Shown here one piece after another: positions 26,490 through 37,055 of a stretch of 64,000 nucleotides of DNA. The first letter of the stretch is position 1. The number at the start of each line of letters is the position of its first letter. The notes beneath the pieces were generated by a model. That model saw nothing but the letters and a program-made list of their open reading frames with translations, was not told the origin of the DNA and searched no databases. The DNA is from Streptomyces venezuelae (GTDB lineage: Bacteria; Actinomycetota; Actinomycetes; Streptomycetales; Streptomycetaceae): contig NZ_CP029189.1 of the NCBI RefSeq assembly GCF_008642275.1, positions 3,822,501-3,886,500 of the forward strand, in the 5' to 3' direction. Both the position numbers and the translations under genes were made by a program.

Positions 26490-27029
26490 TTAGAGGTAGG
26501 GGCCCGAGCGGATCGCGCCGTGGCCGCCGTCCTCGTCGTCGTCGTGCGGCCCGCCCGGCGGGAGGGCGCGGCGCATCTGCTCCAACTGGGCCCGCGCCGC
26601 CATCTGCTGCGCGAACAGGGCCGTCTGGATGCCGTGGAAGAGGCCCTCCAGCCAGCCCACCAACTGTGCCTGGGCGATCCGGAGTTCGGCCTCGGAGGGA
26701 ATGGCCTCCTCCGTGAACGGGAGTGACAGGCGCTCCAGTTCCTCGACGAGCTCCGGTGCCAGGCCGTCCTCCAGCTCCTTGACCGAGGCGGCATGGATGT
26801 CCTTGAGCCGGACCCGGCTCGCCTCGTCGAGAGGCGCGGCACGTACCTCTTCCAGGAGTTGCTTGATCATGCTGCCGATCCGCATGACCTTGGCGGGCTG
26901 TTCGACCATTTCCGTCACCGGGACCTCGCGCGACTCGTCATCGGCGTCGCCGACGGCCGTCCCGTCCTGTCCCACGATCAGAACGTGCGGGGGGCTGTCC
27001 TGCGACCGTTCACTCCTCGGCATCTCCAT
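26490..27029 (-). CDS. bpa: Bacterial proteasome activator Bpa
   Basis: A 179-residue protein matching the ATP-independent bacterial proteasome activator (DUF2587; mycobacterial Bpa/PafE). The conserved central helices are VMRIGSMIKQLLEEVRAAPL, LAPELVEELERLSLPF and AELRIAQAQLVGWLEGLFHG. The C-terminus ends GPYL, close to the GQYL motif that docks into 20S proteasome pockets. It would form a ring that opens the proteasome for unfolded substrates. The genes for the 20S subunits are not in this window. I chose ATG 27029; ATG 27023 is also possible. Confidence 0.92.
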   Translation of the reverse strand: MEMPRSERSQDSPPHVLIVGQDGTAVGDADDESREVPVTEMVEQPAKVMRIGSMIKQLLEEVRAAPLDEASRVRLKDIHAASVKELEDGLAPELVEELERLSLPFTEEAIPSEAELRIAQAQLVGWLEGLFHGIQTALFAQQMAARAQLEQMRRALPPGGPHDDDEDGGHGAIRSGPYL

Positions 27030-27066
27030 GCCGTCATTCTCTCGCACACCTCCGTACTCACACGGT

Positions 27067-27106
27067 GTGCCCCCGTACAGTCGTGATCCACCCTGTACGG
27101 GGGCAC
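27067..27106 (-). terminator. Hairpin terminator after the ABC permease gene
   Basis: GTGCCCCCGTACAG (27067-27080) and CTGTACGGGGGCAC (27093-27106) are perfect inverted repeats around a 12-base loop, between the permease stop (27134) and the bpa start. Confidence 0.88.
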
Positions 27107-27133
27107 CAGCCTGGCCCCGGTCCCCCGGGGCCC

Positions 27134-29988
27134 CTACCCCGCGGCCCTGCGGGCCAGCGCGCCGCTGGAGCGGGTGACGAGGGCCGCCAGCAGGGCCGCG
27201 CCCAGCGGAACCACGACGAGCAGTCCGCCGAGGGTCTCCCACGGCACGGAGATCGGCACGAACGGCACCGCTTCCGTCATCGCCGAGAAGCCCTGCTCGA
27301 TCGACTCCCGGTAGAGCGCCTCGGCTTGCCGCTGCTCGGTCAGCCGCAGGCCGACCGCGGGCAGGATCCCGGCCGCCGAGCCCAGGACGACGCCCATCAG
27401 GGCGACCACCCCGCACTGGAAGCCGCTCAGCGTCCGCCGCACCCGCGGCGCCGCGCCCACGGCGGCCAGCGTCTTCAGGTCGGCCTCGGCGTCGGCCTGG
27501 GCCAGCCCGGTGGCGATGCCGGCCGCGCCGATCGTGATGATCCCCGCGAAGACGGCCAGGGCGAGCATGACGATGCTGTTGTCGCCCTCGTAGCCCGCCT
27601 CGATGCGGAGGGTGGCGTCCACGCCCATCCGGTCGATCTCGCCGTCCATCTTCTGGCGCTGCTCGCTGCTCGCCGTTCCGTCGAGGCTGAAGTACGAGCC
27701 CACGGGCGCGGTGGCCAGTCCGGCGGCCTTGGCCGCCGAGGGCGGCAGGATCAGCTCGACGCCCCAGCCTTCGGCCGAGCCGGGTGCCAGGTGGACGGGG
27801 AGGACCTTGTCCTCACCGCGGGTGTCGTCGTAGCGCCCGAACATCACGTCGTCCTGGCTCTGGTCGGTGATGATCCGCAGGGTGACCTTGCCGTCCTTGA
27901 CCTGGCGCTTGTCGAAGGCGACGGCCTGGCCGGCCTTGAGAGCGGCCACGGTGCCCGGATCGGTGACCGCGAGCACGCTCAGCACCTTCTCGTCGCCGAC
28001 GAGGACGGAGTGCTGCGTGCCGTGCCGGGGGTCCTGGCAGCGCCAGTCCTGGCGCAGTTCCTTGAGCTGCGCCTCGGAGAAGGCCGAGATGCCCTTGGGG
28101 TCCTCGTAGAGCGGGCAGCGCTGTTCCTTGGGCGTGATGAGCTCGGCGCGGCCGCAGCCGGGGTCCGAGGAGAACGACTCGCAGCCGGGCTTGCCGACGA
28201 CCACCCGGTCGATGTCCGCCCGCTGCGCCAGCGGCATCTCCCTGGAGAGGGTCTCGCGCAGGGCGGGCACCTCCTTGTACGCGCTGTTCTCGATGGTCTG
28301 CAGCAGGCCGGTGCCGTGCGGCAGTTCGGCCTGGTACTGCCGGCGCATCTGGACGTCGTAGCTCTGCTGGTACGTCGCCACGGCGACGGTTCCGGCGACG
28401 GCGGCCAGTACGGCGGCCACGGCGGGGGCCGTACGCCCGCGGTTGCGCACGGCGTCGCGCAGCGCGAGCCGCGGCGACAGCGGCAGCCACCGTCCGAGCC
28501 GGCCGAACAGGCCGACCAGGGTCGGGGTGAGGGCGACGATGCCGAGTTCGGCGAGGGCGCTGCCGCCCGCCACGACGGTGCTGCCCATGTTCGAGGTGGT
28601 GCCGTAGAGGGCGATCGCGGCGCCGGCGGCGACGGCGACGAGGCCGAGGACGGGCAGCACGCGGTTGGCGCGGCGGACACCGCGGCGGCCGGTCAGCGAG
28701 GCCAGCACGGTCTGCCGGGAGGCGGTGACGGCCGGGACGATCGCGGCCAGCAGACCGGTGATCACGGCGAGCAGGGCGATGCCGGCCAGTTCCAGCGGGC
28801 GGAAGTCGAAGGTGCCGAAGCGCTTGCCGAGCGCCTCCTCCAGCACCGGCTGCAGCAGGACGGTGAGCAGGATGCCGACGACGGTGCCGATGGCGGCGGC
28901 GACGGCGCCGAGGACCAGGCCGCCGGAGAGCACGATGGAGCGGATGTGGCGCCGGTCACCGCCGTTGGCGCCGACCAGGCCCAGCTGGCGGCGCGAGCGT
29001 CGGGCGCCGACGGCGAAGGCCGGTCCGGCGAGCAGGCAGATCTCCAGCATGGCCAGGCCCACGACGGTGGCCAGGATGGCCGTCTCGACGGCCTTGTTGC
29101 CGCTCTCCTCGAACTGCGCCTTCGGATCGTCCCGGTAGAGCGGGACCTCGGAGTCGGCGGGCGGGTCGAGGACGACGGCCCGGGAGACGACGACCAGGCT
29201 CTTGGCGTTGGCCGCCTTGACCGCGTCCCAGCTGACACCGGCGCCGCCCACCTTGACCAGGTAGGTGTCGCTGGGCGTCACCGTGCGACCGCCGGACTCC
29301 ACCAGCGCCTTGTTCAGCGGGGCGATCAGGGCTCCGGGCGGGCCGATGATCTCGGGGCGCCCGAGTTCGTCCGGCAGCTCGTAGGCGCCGACGATCTTGT
29401 AGGGGGCGGGGGCGCCGCGCGGGGTGACCGAGGAGCCGACGAAGAGGCCGGAGTCCTTCAGGAAGGTCCGGGTGGCGATGACCTCGCCCGGGCCTTCGGG
29501 CAGCCGGCCGCGGTCGAGCGTGATCATGCCCTTCGTCAGGGGGCTGTGCGTGTCGAGCTCGCGCAGCTGGGTGTCGAGCAGCCCGTGTGTGGTGCGGACC
29601 TTGGCGTAGCCGGTGCTGTCCTTGAGGATCTGGGCCCCGGCCGGGAGCAGGGACTCCACCGGTTCCGGCTTCTCCCGGGCCTTCGAGGGGTCGTAGTCCT
29701 TGTAGCCGCCGACGGGCAGGTGTCTCGTGCCGTCGGGGGTCTGGTTGATCGGCCCGGTCGTGTACGAGTGGCTCACGCGGGCGTCGGCGGTGCCGATCAT
29801 CCGGGAGAGGGCCTGCTCGGGGGAGAGTTCGGCACTGCGCAGCGTGAGGTCGGCGGCGCTCACCCCGATGATCGGCAGGGCGAGCATCGCGAGGACGAGG
29901 GAGCTGCGGCCCTTGGCGCGCCAGGCGTCGCGGCGCGCTATGCGCAGGGCGGCGATCCAGGAGTGGTACCAGCCTTGGAGCGGAGAGG

Positions 29989-29992
<4 letters not shown>
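27134..29992 (-). CDS. FtsX-type ABC transporter permease
   Basis: A 952-residue permease of the MacB/FtsX class with two FtsX domains. There is a first helix near residues 30-50 (SLVLAMLALPIIGVSAADLT), a large extracytoplasmic domain, helices about 300-460, a second extracytoplasmic domain with several cysteines, and C-terminal helices (IITIGAAGIATGLAQA onward). Such permeases do not move small molecules by alternate access but export lipids, peptides or drugs or act mechanically. The GTG start overlaps the ATPase stop as GTGA. Substrate is unknown; control by the upstream PadR gene is likely. Confidence 0.92.
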
Positions 29993-30735
<743 letters not shown>

Positions 30736-30760
30736 GGAGTGTCCCCCCTGGAACGGTGGT

Positions 30761-31411
30761 TCAGCCACGGCGCGTACGAGCGGTACGGGGCGGGGTGGTG
30801 GTCGGGGCCGGGGTCTGGGCTGCGGCGGCCTGGGGTCGTCCGGGTTCGGCGGCTCTCCGGTCGGCCGGCAGGGAGAGCCGGACGAGCCGGGCTTCGCAGT
30901 GGTCGAGCCAGCGGGCCTCGGCCTCGGTCTGGAAGATCAGCTGTTCCAGGACGAGCAGCCAGGCCACGTCGTCGCGTTCGCGGGACTGGCCGCTCTCGAC
31001 CGCGGCGAGCGCCGTGGCCTTGAGCCGGGTGTAGTCCTGCATCGCCTTGATCGTGGCGTGCCGCTGGGACTGGATGACGGACCGGATGTCCACGCCGGGG
31101 GCGCCCACGGCCATGGCGAGCTTGATGGACAGCTCGTCGCGGGGCGGGTTGGCCCGGTCGACGGGGCGTTCGTACCACTGGCGCAGTTCGGTGCGTCCGG
31201 CGTCGGTGATGGCGTAGAGGGTGTGGCCGGCGGCGTCCTCGCCGTCGGGCGCGACGAGGCCGTCCCGTTCGAGACGGGCGAGGGTCGTGTACACCTGCCC
31301 GACGTTGAGCGGCCAGGTGGAGCCGGTGCGGGATTCGAACTCGGTGCGCAGCTGGGAGCCGTACCGAGGACCCCGTTCCAGCAGGGCGAGTAGCCCGTGA
31401 CGGATCGACAT
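30761..31411 (-). CDS. PadR-family transcriptional regulator
   Basis: A 216-residue regulator. The N-terminal winged helix (SIRHGLLALLERGPRYGSQL, NVGQVYTTLARLERDGLV, residues 1-60) is typical of PadR. A helical dimerisation domain follows, and the last 30 residues are a Pro/Ala/Arg-rich tail. It is the first gene of the ABC exporter operon, and its own start codon lies inside a double palindrome, so it probably represses the operon until the exported compound binds. There is no Shine-Dalgarno sequence. Confidence 0.92.
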   Translation of the reverse strand: MSIRHGLLALLERGPRYGSQLRTEFESRTGSTWPLNVGQVYTTLARLERDGLVAPDGEDAAGHTLYAITDAGRTELRQWYERPVDRANPPRDELSIKLAMAVGAPGVDIRSVIQSQRHATIKAMQDYTRLKATALAAVESGQSRERDDVAWLLVLEQLIFQTEAEARWLDHCEARLVRLSLPADRRAAEPGRPQAAAAQTPAPTTTPPRTARTRRG

Positions 31412-31433
31412 ACTGAGTATGTATACCGAGTAT
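31410..31433. promoter_or_regulatory. Double palindromic operator at the padR start codon
   Basis: ATACTGAGTAT (31410-31420) and ATACCGAGTAT (31423-31433) are 11-bp palindromes with centres 13 bp apart. The padR ATG (31411-31409) begins inside the first, so bound protein would block initiation of transcription of a leaderless or very short-leader mRNA. Confidence 0.75.
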
Positions 31434-31507
31434 GTTCACCCCCGGCAACCGTCCTGAGGCGTAGGTCGTGCGGGGGACGCCTTGTGGAGGGAGGAGGCCG
31501 GGACCGC

Positions 31508-32032
31508 TCAGATCCCCCGGCGCAGCCGTATCCCGAGGTAGCCGAGACCGAGGCCCATCAGGGCGAATCCGGTGCCGAGCGGCAGTATGTGCGCGGCCAG
31601 GTCGGCGGCCCGGTCGTTGGGAGCGGTGCGGAGGTCGGTGACCACGGCCGGCGGCGGGCTCGGGGCGGCGACGGCGGCGGTGGGCGGACGGGCGGTCGGC
31701 GGACGGGCGGTGGCGGCGCCGGTGGGGGCGGTGGGCAGGGCGGGGGTGGCGGCGGTGCCGGGCTCGGTGCGCGGCCGGGCCGGCAGCGGGCGCGACGCGA
31801 CCGTCAGCTCGGGGTTCGCGGGCTCGCCGACCGGCCGCCCGGGGCGCTCGCGCCCGACCCCGGCGAGGCTTCCGGCCAGCTCCCCGTGGGGGGCGTCCGG
31901 CGCGGCGGGCGCGGCGATCGGCCGGACGGGGGCGAGGAAGGGGCCGGCGTACGCGGAAGCGGTGGGTGCGAGCGCGGAGGCGGCCAGCGCCGCGCAGGCC
32001 AGCCAGTGCGGCGGGCGGAAGCCTTGGATCAC
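31508..32032 (-). CDS. Secreted, membrane-anchored Pro/Ala-rich protein
   Basis: A 174-residue protein of unknown function. It starts with a signal peptide (HWLACAALAASALAPTASAYA), continues with a Pro/Ala/Thr-rich low-complexity region that would be outside the cell, and ends with one transmembrane helix followed by RLRRG. This topology resembles cell-surface proteins, but there is no LPXTG sortase motif. The GTG start has GGGAGGGG upstream. It sits between padR and the kinase gene on the same strand; no partner is evident. Confidence 0.7.
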   Translation of the reverse strand: MIQGFRPPHWLACAALAASALAPTASAYAGPFLAPVRPIAAPAAPDAPHGELAGSLAGVGRERPGRPVGEPANPELTVASRPLPARPRTEPGTAATPALPTAPTGAATARPPTARPPTAAVAAPSPPPAVVTDLRTAPNDRAADLAAHILPLGTGFALMGLGLGYLGIRLRRGI

Positions 32033-32115
32033 GGGGAGCCCCTCCCGTCCCGAGCCACGAGCTGCTCGCTGCGCGTCAGAGATATGCGCCCAGATTTACA
32101 TAGTGGGGCAAAAGC

Positions 32116-32152
32116 GGCATCCCGGACGCCCCATCGGGGTGTCCGGGATGCC
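32116..32152 (-). terminator. Intrinsic terminator after the kinase gene
   Basis: A 17-bp stem (32116-32132 with 32136-32152, one G-T pair, three-base loop). On the minus strand it is followed by GCTTTTG, giving a short U run. It ends the kinase mRNA, whose stop is at 32216. Confidence 0.9.
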
Positions 32153-32215
32153 GGTGTGTCGGATCGCGCCGCGTGCCGGGCCGCCGGGCGGCGCCGTGCG
32201 GCGGGGTCCGGTGCG

Positions 32216-33883
32216 CTATTCGGGGTTGCCGGTCGACACGGTCAGCGTGAACTCCGTGCCTTCCTTGTTGATCTTGTCGCCGGAAGCCGGGGTCTGGAAC
32301 AGGACCGTGTCCTTGCCGTACACGGCCTCGTCCTTGAACTCGATCTTGTACTTGCCGCCCGAGGCCTGGATGCACTCCTTCACCGAGAGCAGGTTCTTGT
32401 ACTTGAAGTCCGGGGCCATGTACTTGCCGGCCTCGCTGTAGTGCCTCACCGGCTCCGTGCACTTCTTCGGGTCGATCGTGCGCGTGGTGTCCGGCCCCTT
32501 GAACCCGGCCTTCGCCGAGGCGGACGTGGAGGCCCCCGGATCCGCCGTCGTGTCGCCCTTGTCCTTGTCCCCGTTCATCGAGATCGCCGCGATCAGACCG
32601 CCCACGGCCAGCAGCGCCACCGCGGCCGCGCCCACGACCACCGGCATGTTCCGCTTGCCGTCACCGGACGCCGCCGCCTGGCCCGTCGTCCCCGGCCCGC
32701 CGGTCGGGGAGATCGTGTACGGCGGCGGGGTCTGCGGCGCGTACTGCTGCTGCGGCGGAGGGGTGTGCGGGTAGGCGTAGCCGCCCTGCGCGTGCTGCTG
32801 CGGGGCCGGTGTCGGCGCGTACGGGGCCGGCGTCGGCGCCTGCGGCGCCTGGTAGGGCTGCTGCACCGACTGCGGGGGCGCCTGGTACCCGGACTCCACC
32901 GGCGGGAACACGGCCGAGGCCACGCCCGCACCGCTGCTCAGGGGCCCGTGGCCCTGGACGATGACCGGCGCACCGGTCTGCCCGGAGCCCAGCACCCGCG
33001 CGACCTCGTCCCCCATGGCCGCGGCCGTGGGGAAACGCTCGTTCGGGTTCTTCTTCAGGGCGCGGGCCACCAGCGCGTCCATCGCCGGGGTCAGCGACCG
33101 GTTGACGGAGGACGGGGCGACCGGCTCCTCCTGCACGTGGGCGTACGCGATGGCCAGCGGCGAGTCCGCGTCGAACGGGATCCGCCCGGTCAGCAGCTGG
33201 AACAGCATGATGCCGACCGAGTAGAGGTCCGAACGGGCGTCGACCCCGCGCCCCAGCGCCTGCTCGGGCGAGAGGTACTGGGGGGTGCCGACGACCATGC
33301 CGGTCTGCGTCATCGAGGTGACCCCCGACTGCATGGCGCGCGCGATGCCGAAGTCCATCACCTTGACCACGCCGCGCTTGTTCACCATGACGTTGCCGGG
33401 CTTGATGTCGCGGTGGACGAGCCCCATCTCGTGGCTGGTCTCCAGGGCGGCCAGGACGTCGGCCGTCACCTTCAGCGCCTTGTCGGCCGGCATGGCGCCG
33501 TACTGGCGGATGTCCTCCTCCAGCACCGAGCCCAGCGGCCGGCCCTCCACGTACTCCATGACGATGTACGGCATCACCGCGCCGTCGCCCGCGGCGGCGC
33601 CGCCGAACGTCACTTCGCCCTCACCGGTGTCGAACACCGAGACGATGTTCGTGTGCGACAGTTTCGCTACAGCCTGGGCCTCGCGGCGGAACCGTTCGCG
33701 GAAGGACTGCTCGCGGCCGAGGTCGCTGTGCAGCGTCTTGATGGCGACCTGCCGGTCGAGGGCCGAGTCGTAGGCGAGGTACACGGACGCCATGCCGCCC
33801 GCACCCAGCAAGTCCCTTAGCTGGTAACGGCCACCGGCCAGAGAGCCGCCCGCGTACTGGCCCTGAGTGCCGTCCTGGCTCAT
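32216..33883 (-). CDS. PknB-like Ser/Thr protein kinase with PASTA-like domain
   Basis: A 555-residue receptor kinase. The kinase domain has the glycine loop GAGGMAS (27-33), the ATP lysine in AIK (49), HRDIKPGN (157-164) and DFG (177-179), plus TGMVVGTPQYLSPEQA in the activation segment. A Pro/Gln/Tyr-rich linker leads to one transmembrane helix (VVVGAAAVALLAVGGLIAAI). The outer part ends in a PASTA-like domain (VLFQTPASGDKINKEGTEF), which in other kinases binds cell-wall fragments. It is divergent from a second kinase with 229 bp between starts. Confidence 0.93.
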   Translation of the reverse strand: MSQDGTQGQYAGGSLAGGRYQLRDLLGAGGMASVYLAYDSALDRQVAIKTLHSDLGREQSFRERFRREAQAVAKLSHTNIVSVFDTGEGEVTFGGAAAGDGAVMPYIVMEYVEGRPLGSVLEEDIRQYGAMPADKALKVTADVLAALETSHEMGLVHRDIKPGNVMVNKRGVVKVMDFGIARAMQSGVTSMTQTGMVVGTPQYLSPEQALGRGVDARSDLYSVGIMLFQLLTGRIPFDADSPLAIAYAHVQEEPVAPSSVNRSLTPAMDALVARALKKNPNERFPTAAAMGDEVARVLGSGQTGAPVIVQGHGPLSSGAGVASAVFPPVESGYQAPPQSVQQPYQAPQAPTPAPYAPTPAPQQHAQGGYAYPHTPPPQQQYAPQTPPPYTISPTGGPGTTGQAAASGDGKRNMPVVVGAAAVALLAVGGLIAAISMNGDKDKGDTTADPGASTSASAKAGFKGPDTTRTIDPKKCTEPVRHYSEAGKYMAPDFKYKNLLSVKECIQASGGKYKIEFKDEAVYGKDTVLFQTPASGDKINKEGTEFTLTVSTGNPE

Positions 33884-34112
33884 GACTGTTGCTTCCCCTC
33901 GGGATGTGTCCCCACGCCGCTGGCCGGGCGCATATGGCGCCCAGTCTGCCCCAGGGCAAGCACACGTCAAGCCAGGTGCCCGTTCCGTGACCACACGGGC
34001 ACAGGTGGTCTTGTCCGAACGGTGACCGGTTCCGAGGCTGTAGCGTTCACCGGAGCACCGACGAAGAGGACGACCGCTGAGCGGCGGCCGAGAGATACGA
34101 CGGCGAGGACTG

Positions 34113-35735
34113 ATGGCACCCGAACCCGATGGAAACGGCGCCGGGATGACCGATGGTCCTGAGCACTGGGGCGCCGGCGGCCTGGTGGGCGACGGCCGTT
34201 ACCGGATGACGCACCGGCTGGGCCGCGGCGGCATGGCCGAGGTGTTCGCGGCCGAGGACGTCCGGCTGGGCCGCACCGTCGCCGTGAAGCTGCTGCGCGC
34301 GGACCTCGCCGAGGACCCGGTGTCCAAGGCCCGCTTCACGCGCGAGGCGCAGTCCGTCGCCGGACTCAACCACCACGCCGTCGTGGCCGTGTACGACTCG
34401 GGCGAGGACCGGGTCGGCCCGAACACCGTCCCGTACATCGTCATGGAGCTCGTCGAGGGCCGCACCATCCGCGACCTCCTGCTCAGCGCGGAGGCCCCGG
34501 GCCCCGAGCAGGCGCTCATCATCACCTCGGGCGTGCTCGAAGCCCTCGCGTACTCGCACCAGCACGGCATCGTGCACCGTGACATCAAGCCCGCGAACGT
34601 CATCATCACCGAGACCGGCGCGGTCAAGGTGATGGACTTCGGCATCGCCCGCGCCCTGCACGGCGCCCAGTCGACGATGACCCAGACCGGCATGGTCATG
34701 GGCACCCCGCAGTACCTGTCGCCCGAGCAGGCCCTCGGCAAGGCCGTCGACCACCGCTCCGACCTCTACGCGACCGGCTGTCTGCTCTACGAACTGCTCG
34801 CGCTGCGTCCCCCGTTCACCGGCGAGACCCCGCTGTCGGTGGTCTACCAGCACGTCCAGGACGCGCCGGTGCCGCCCTCGCAGCTGCCGGAGGGCAGTCA
34901 CCTCCCGCAGGAGCTCGACGGCCTGGTCATGCGTTCCCTCGCCAAGGACCCGGACGACCGCTTCCAGAGCGCCGAGGAGATGCGCGGGCTGGTCCAGTAC
35001 GCGCTCCAGATGCTGCAGGAGCAGGGGCCGAACACCGGCACCTGGAGCACCGGCCCGGTCACCATGTCCCTGCCGCACGGGCGGGGCGGTACCTCTCCCA
35101 CCACGGCCATGCCCCTGCCCGGGAGCGGCGGCCAGCAGCAGTACGGGGCGCACGCCTCGACCTCGCAGTTCCAGCAGCCGATGGTGCCGTCGCTGAACCC
35201 GGACGACGGCTCGGCCTTCCCCGGCGGCCACGGCCCGGCCGGCAACGGCGGTTACGACGGCTACGACGGCTACGACGACCGCAGGAGCGGCGGCAGCCGC
35301 TGGACGGTGTGGCTGTTCGCGGTCCTCGCGGTCGTCGCGGTCATGGGTGGTGTGGCCTACGCGGTCAACAGCATGGGCAAGGCAGGCAAGGAGAAGCCGG
35401 AGACCACCCAGAGCACCCCGGGTGAGCAGCCGAGCAAGTCCGCGGCCCCGAACGTCACCCAGCCGCCGCAGACGCAGGACAACACCCCGGCTACCAACGA
35501 CAACTCGCCCGCGCCGACCCGTAGTCGCCAGCAGAGCTTCAGCCCGACGCCGACGCCCACCGCGACGCACTCGCCGACGGGTACGGCCTCGCCGACCAAC
35601 ACGGCGACGACGAAGCCCACGGGGAGCACGTCGCCGACGCCGTCGAACAAGCCGTCGACGAAGCCCACGGGGGAGACCGCGGCCGGTGGCGCCGCCGGCG
35701 GCCCCGGCGGTGGCGGGACCAACTCGGAAGAGTGA
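34113..35735 (+). CDS. PknB-like Ser/Thr protein kinase with Thr/Pro-rich outer tail
   Basis: A 540-residue receptor kinase. Glycine loop GRGGMAEV (37-44), ATP lysine 59, HRDIKPAN (155-162) and DFG (175-177) are all present, as is TGMVMGTPQYLSPEQA. A Gly/Tyr/Asp-rich linker (GYDGYDGYDD) precedes one transmembrane helix (VWLFAVLAVVAVMGGVAYAV). The outer tail is Thr/Pro/Ser-rich with no recognisable sensor domain, unlike the neighbouring kinase. It converges with the PPOX-like gene across a strong terminator. Confidence 0.93.
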   Translation: MAPEPDGNGAGMTDGPEHWGAGGLVGDGRYRMTHRLGRGGMAEVFAAEDVRLGRTVAVKLLRADLAEDPVSKARFTREAQSVAGLNHHAVVAVYDSGEDRVGPNTVPYIVMELVEGRTIRDLLLSAEAPGPEQALIITSGVLEALAYSHQHGIVHRDIKPANVIITETGAVKVMDFGIARALHGAQSTMTQTGMVMGTPQYLSPEQALGKAVDHRSDLYATGCLLYELLALRPPFTGETPLSVVYQHVQDAPVPPSQLPEGSHLPQELDGLVMRSLAKDPDDRFQSAEEMRGLVQYALQMLQEQGPNTGTWSTGPVTMSLPHGRGGTSPTTAMPLPGSGGQQQYGAHASTSQFQQPMVPSLNPDDGSAFPGGHGPAGNGGYDGYDGYDDRRSGGSRWTVWLFAVLAVVAVMGGVAYAVNSMGKAGKEKPETTQSTPGEQPSKSAAPNVTQPPQTQDNTPATNDNSPAPTRSRQQSFSPTPTPTATHSPTGTASPTNTATTKPTGSTSPTPSNKPSTKPTGETAAGGAAGGPGGGGTNSEE

Positions 35736-35747
35736 CGCGTACCGGAG

Positions 35748-35783
35748 GACGGGCCCGGCGGAATCAATTCCGCCGGGCCCGTC
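35748..35783. terminator. Bidirectional terminator, perfect 17-bp stem
   Basis: Bases 35748-35764 and 35767-35783 are perfectly complementary (GACGGGCCCGGCGGAAT and its reverse complement). It lies between the convergent kinase and PPOX-like genes. Confidence 0.92.
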
Positions 35784-35805
35784 CGCGTATCCGGGTGAGC
35801 CCCGG

Positions 35806-36222
35806 TCAGAGCGCGTACTGGTACTGCCGGTCCGTATTCCCGGCCAGCGAGTGCACGGTGGCGAACTGGGGCTCGATCCGCATGTAGACGGGGTCGAAGA
35901 CCTCGCCGTCGATGAAATGCGGAACCGGTCCGAAGAGCTCCAGTTCGGCGTTGGTCGGTTCGGTGACCTGCGCCGTTCCGGTGCACTGGACCGACCAGAG
36001 CTCGGGGTCCGGCGCATGGGAATTGTCGGCCCCATAGGCCACCACGCTGCCGTTGCAGGCCTGGTGGTAGCCGAAACCGGAATGCATTCTCAAGATCACC
36101 CCGCCGTCCACCACGATGTGGCGGGCGAGCGCGAGGAAGGGCAGCGCACGCATGCTGGTGGCCACGCGGCCGTACGGCACCCGGCGCAGCAGGTCGACGG
36201 CGTGGAGCTCCTCGGGGGACAT
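35806..36222 (-). CDS. Pyridoxamine 5'-phosphate oxidase-family (FMN-binding split barrel) protein
   Basis: A 138-residue protein with the split-barrel features LLRRVPYGRVATSMRALPFLALARHIVV near the N-terminus, where the usual strand reads gRvatsvrg.P, and WSVQCTGTAQVT in the middle. Such proteins bind FMN, F420 or heme and act as small oxidoreductases or stress proteins; which applies here is not visible. ATG 36222 is chosen; a GTG three codons upstream is possible. It lies downstream of the orphan response regulator on the same strand, separated by 152 bp. Confidence 0.78.
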   Translation of the reverse strand: MSPEELHAVDLLRRVPYGRVATSMRALPFLALARHIVVDGGVILRMHSGFGYHQACNGSVVAYGADNSHAPDPELWSVQCTGTAQVTEPTNAELELFGPVPHFIDGEVFDPVYMRIEPQFATVHSLAGNTDRQYQYAL

Positions 36223-36374
36223 GCCGTCCACTCTCGGGTACGGGTACCCCGCCGGGGAAGAGCAGCCCGCCCCGGGGAGCGGTGACCTTGGTCCCGAATG
36301 GAACGCCGGACCCCGGGGAACCCGTAGCGCCATCCGCCGGACACGATGCGTGACCGGCGTGGTGGCGGCAGGGA

Positions 36375-37055
36375 TCAGCGGCGCTCCGCCTGCAGGCGGG
36401 CCACATAGGCGGCGGCCTGGGAGCGGCGCTCCATGCCCAGCTTGGAGAGCAGGCTGGAGACGTAGTTCTTGATGGTCTTCTCGGCCAGGTGCAGCCGCTC
36501 GCCGATGACCCGGTTGGTCAGGCCCTCGCCGATCAGGTCGAGGATCTTCCGTTCCTGCTCGGTGAGGTGGGCGAGGCGGTCGTCGCCCCTGCCGCCCCGG
36601 CCGCCGTCCCGCAGCCGCTCCAGCACGCGGGCGGTGGCGACGGGGTCCAGCAGCGACTTGCCGGCGGCGACGTCGCGTACGGCGCTCAGCAGCTCGTTGC
36701 CGCGGATCGCCTTGAGCACGTAACCGGAGGCGCCGGCCATGATCGCGTCGAACAGCGCCTCGTCGTCGGCGAAGGAGGTCAGCATCAGGCATTTGACGTC
36801 CTCGTCCTGCGAGCGCACCTCGCGGCAGACCTCCACGCCGCTGCCGTCGGGGAGCCGGACGTCGAGGACGGCCACGTCGGGACGGGTTGCGGGGATACGG
36901 ACCAGGGCATCCGCGGCGGTACCGGCCTCGCCGACGATCTCGATGTCCTCTTCGACCGACAAGAGCTCGTGGACGCCCCGGCGCACCACTTCGTGGTCGT
37001 CCAGGAGGAATACCTTGATTTTTCCGTCTTCGCGCACGAAGTCAGTTTCACACAC
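36375..37055 (-). CDS. Orphan NarL/DevR-like response regulator
   Basis: A 226-residue two-domain regulator. The receiver has VFLLDDHEVVRRGVHELL, the phosphoacceptor aspartate in VAVLDVRLPDGSG, LTSF and the conserved lysine in GYVLKAI. The LuxR-type helix-turn-helix is LTEQERKILDLIGEGLTNRV, then LAEKTIKNYVSSLLSKLGM. It resembles the dormancy regulator DevR/DosR more than NarL. No histidine kinase gene adjoins it. GTG 37055 has AAGGGG well placed upstream; GTG 37037 would give a 220-residue form. Confidence 0.92.
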   Translation of the reverse strand: MCETDFVREDGKIKVFLLDDHEVVRRGVHELLSVEEDIEIVGEAGTAADALVRIPATRPDVAVLDVRLPDGSGVEVCREVRSQDEDVKCLMLTSFADDEALFDAIMAGASGYVLKAIRGNELLSAVRDVAAGKSLLDPVATARVLERLRDGGRGGRGDDRLAHLTEQERKILDLIGEGLTNRVIGERLHLAEKTIKNYVSSLLSKLGMERRSQAAAYVARLQAERR

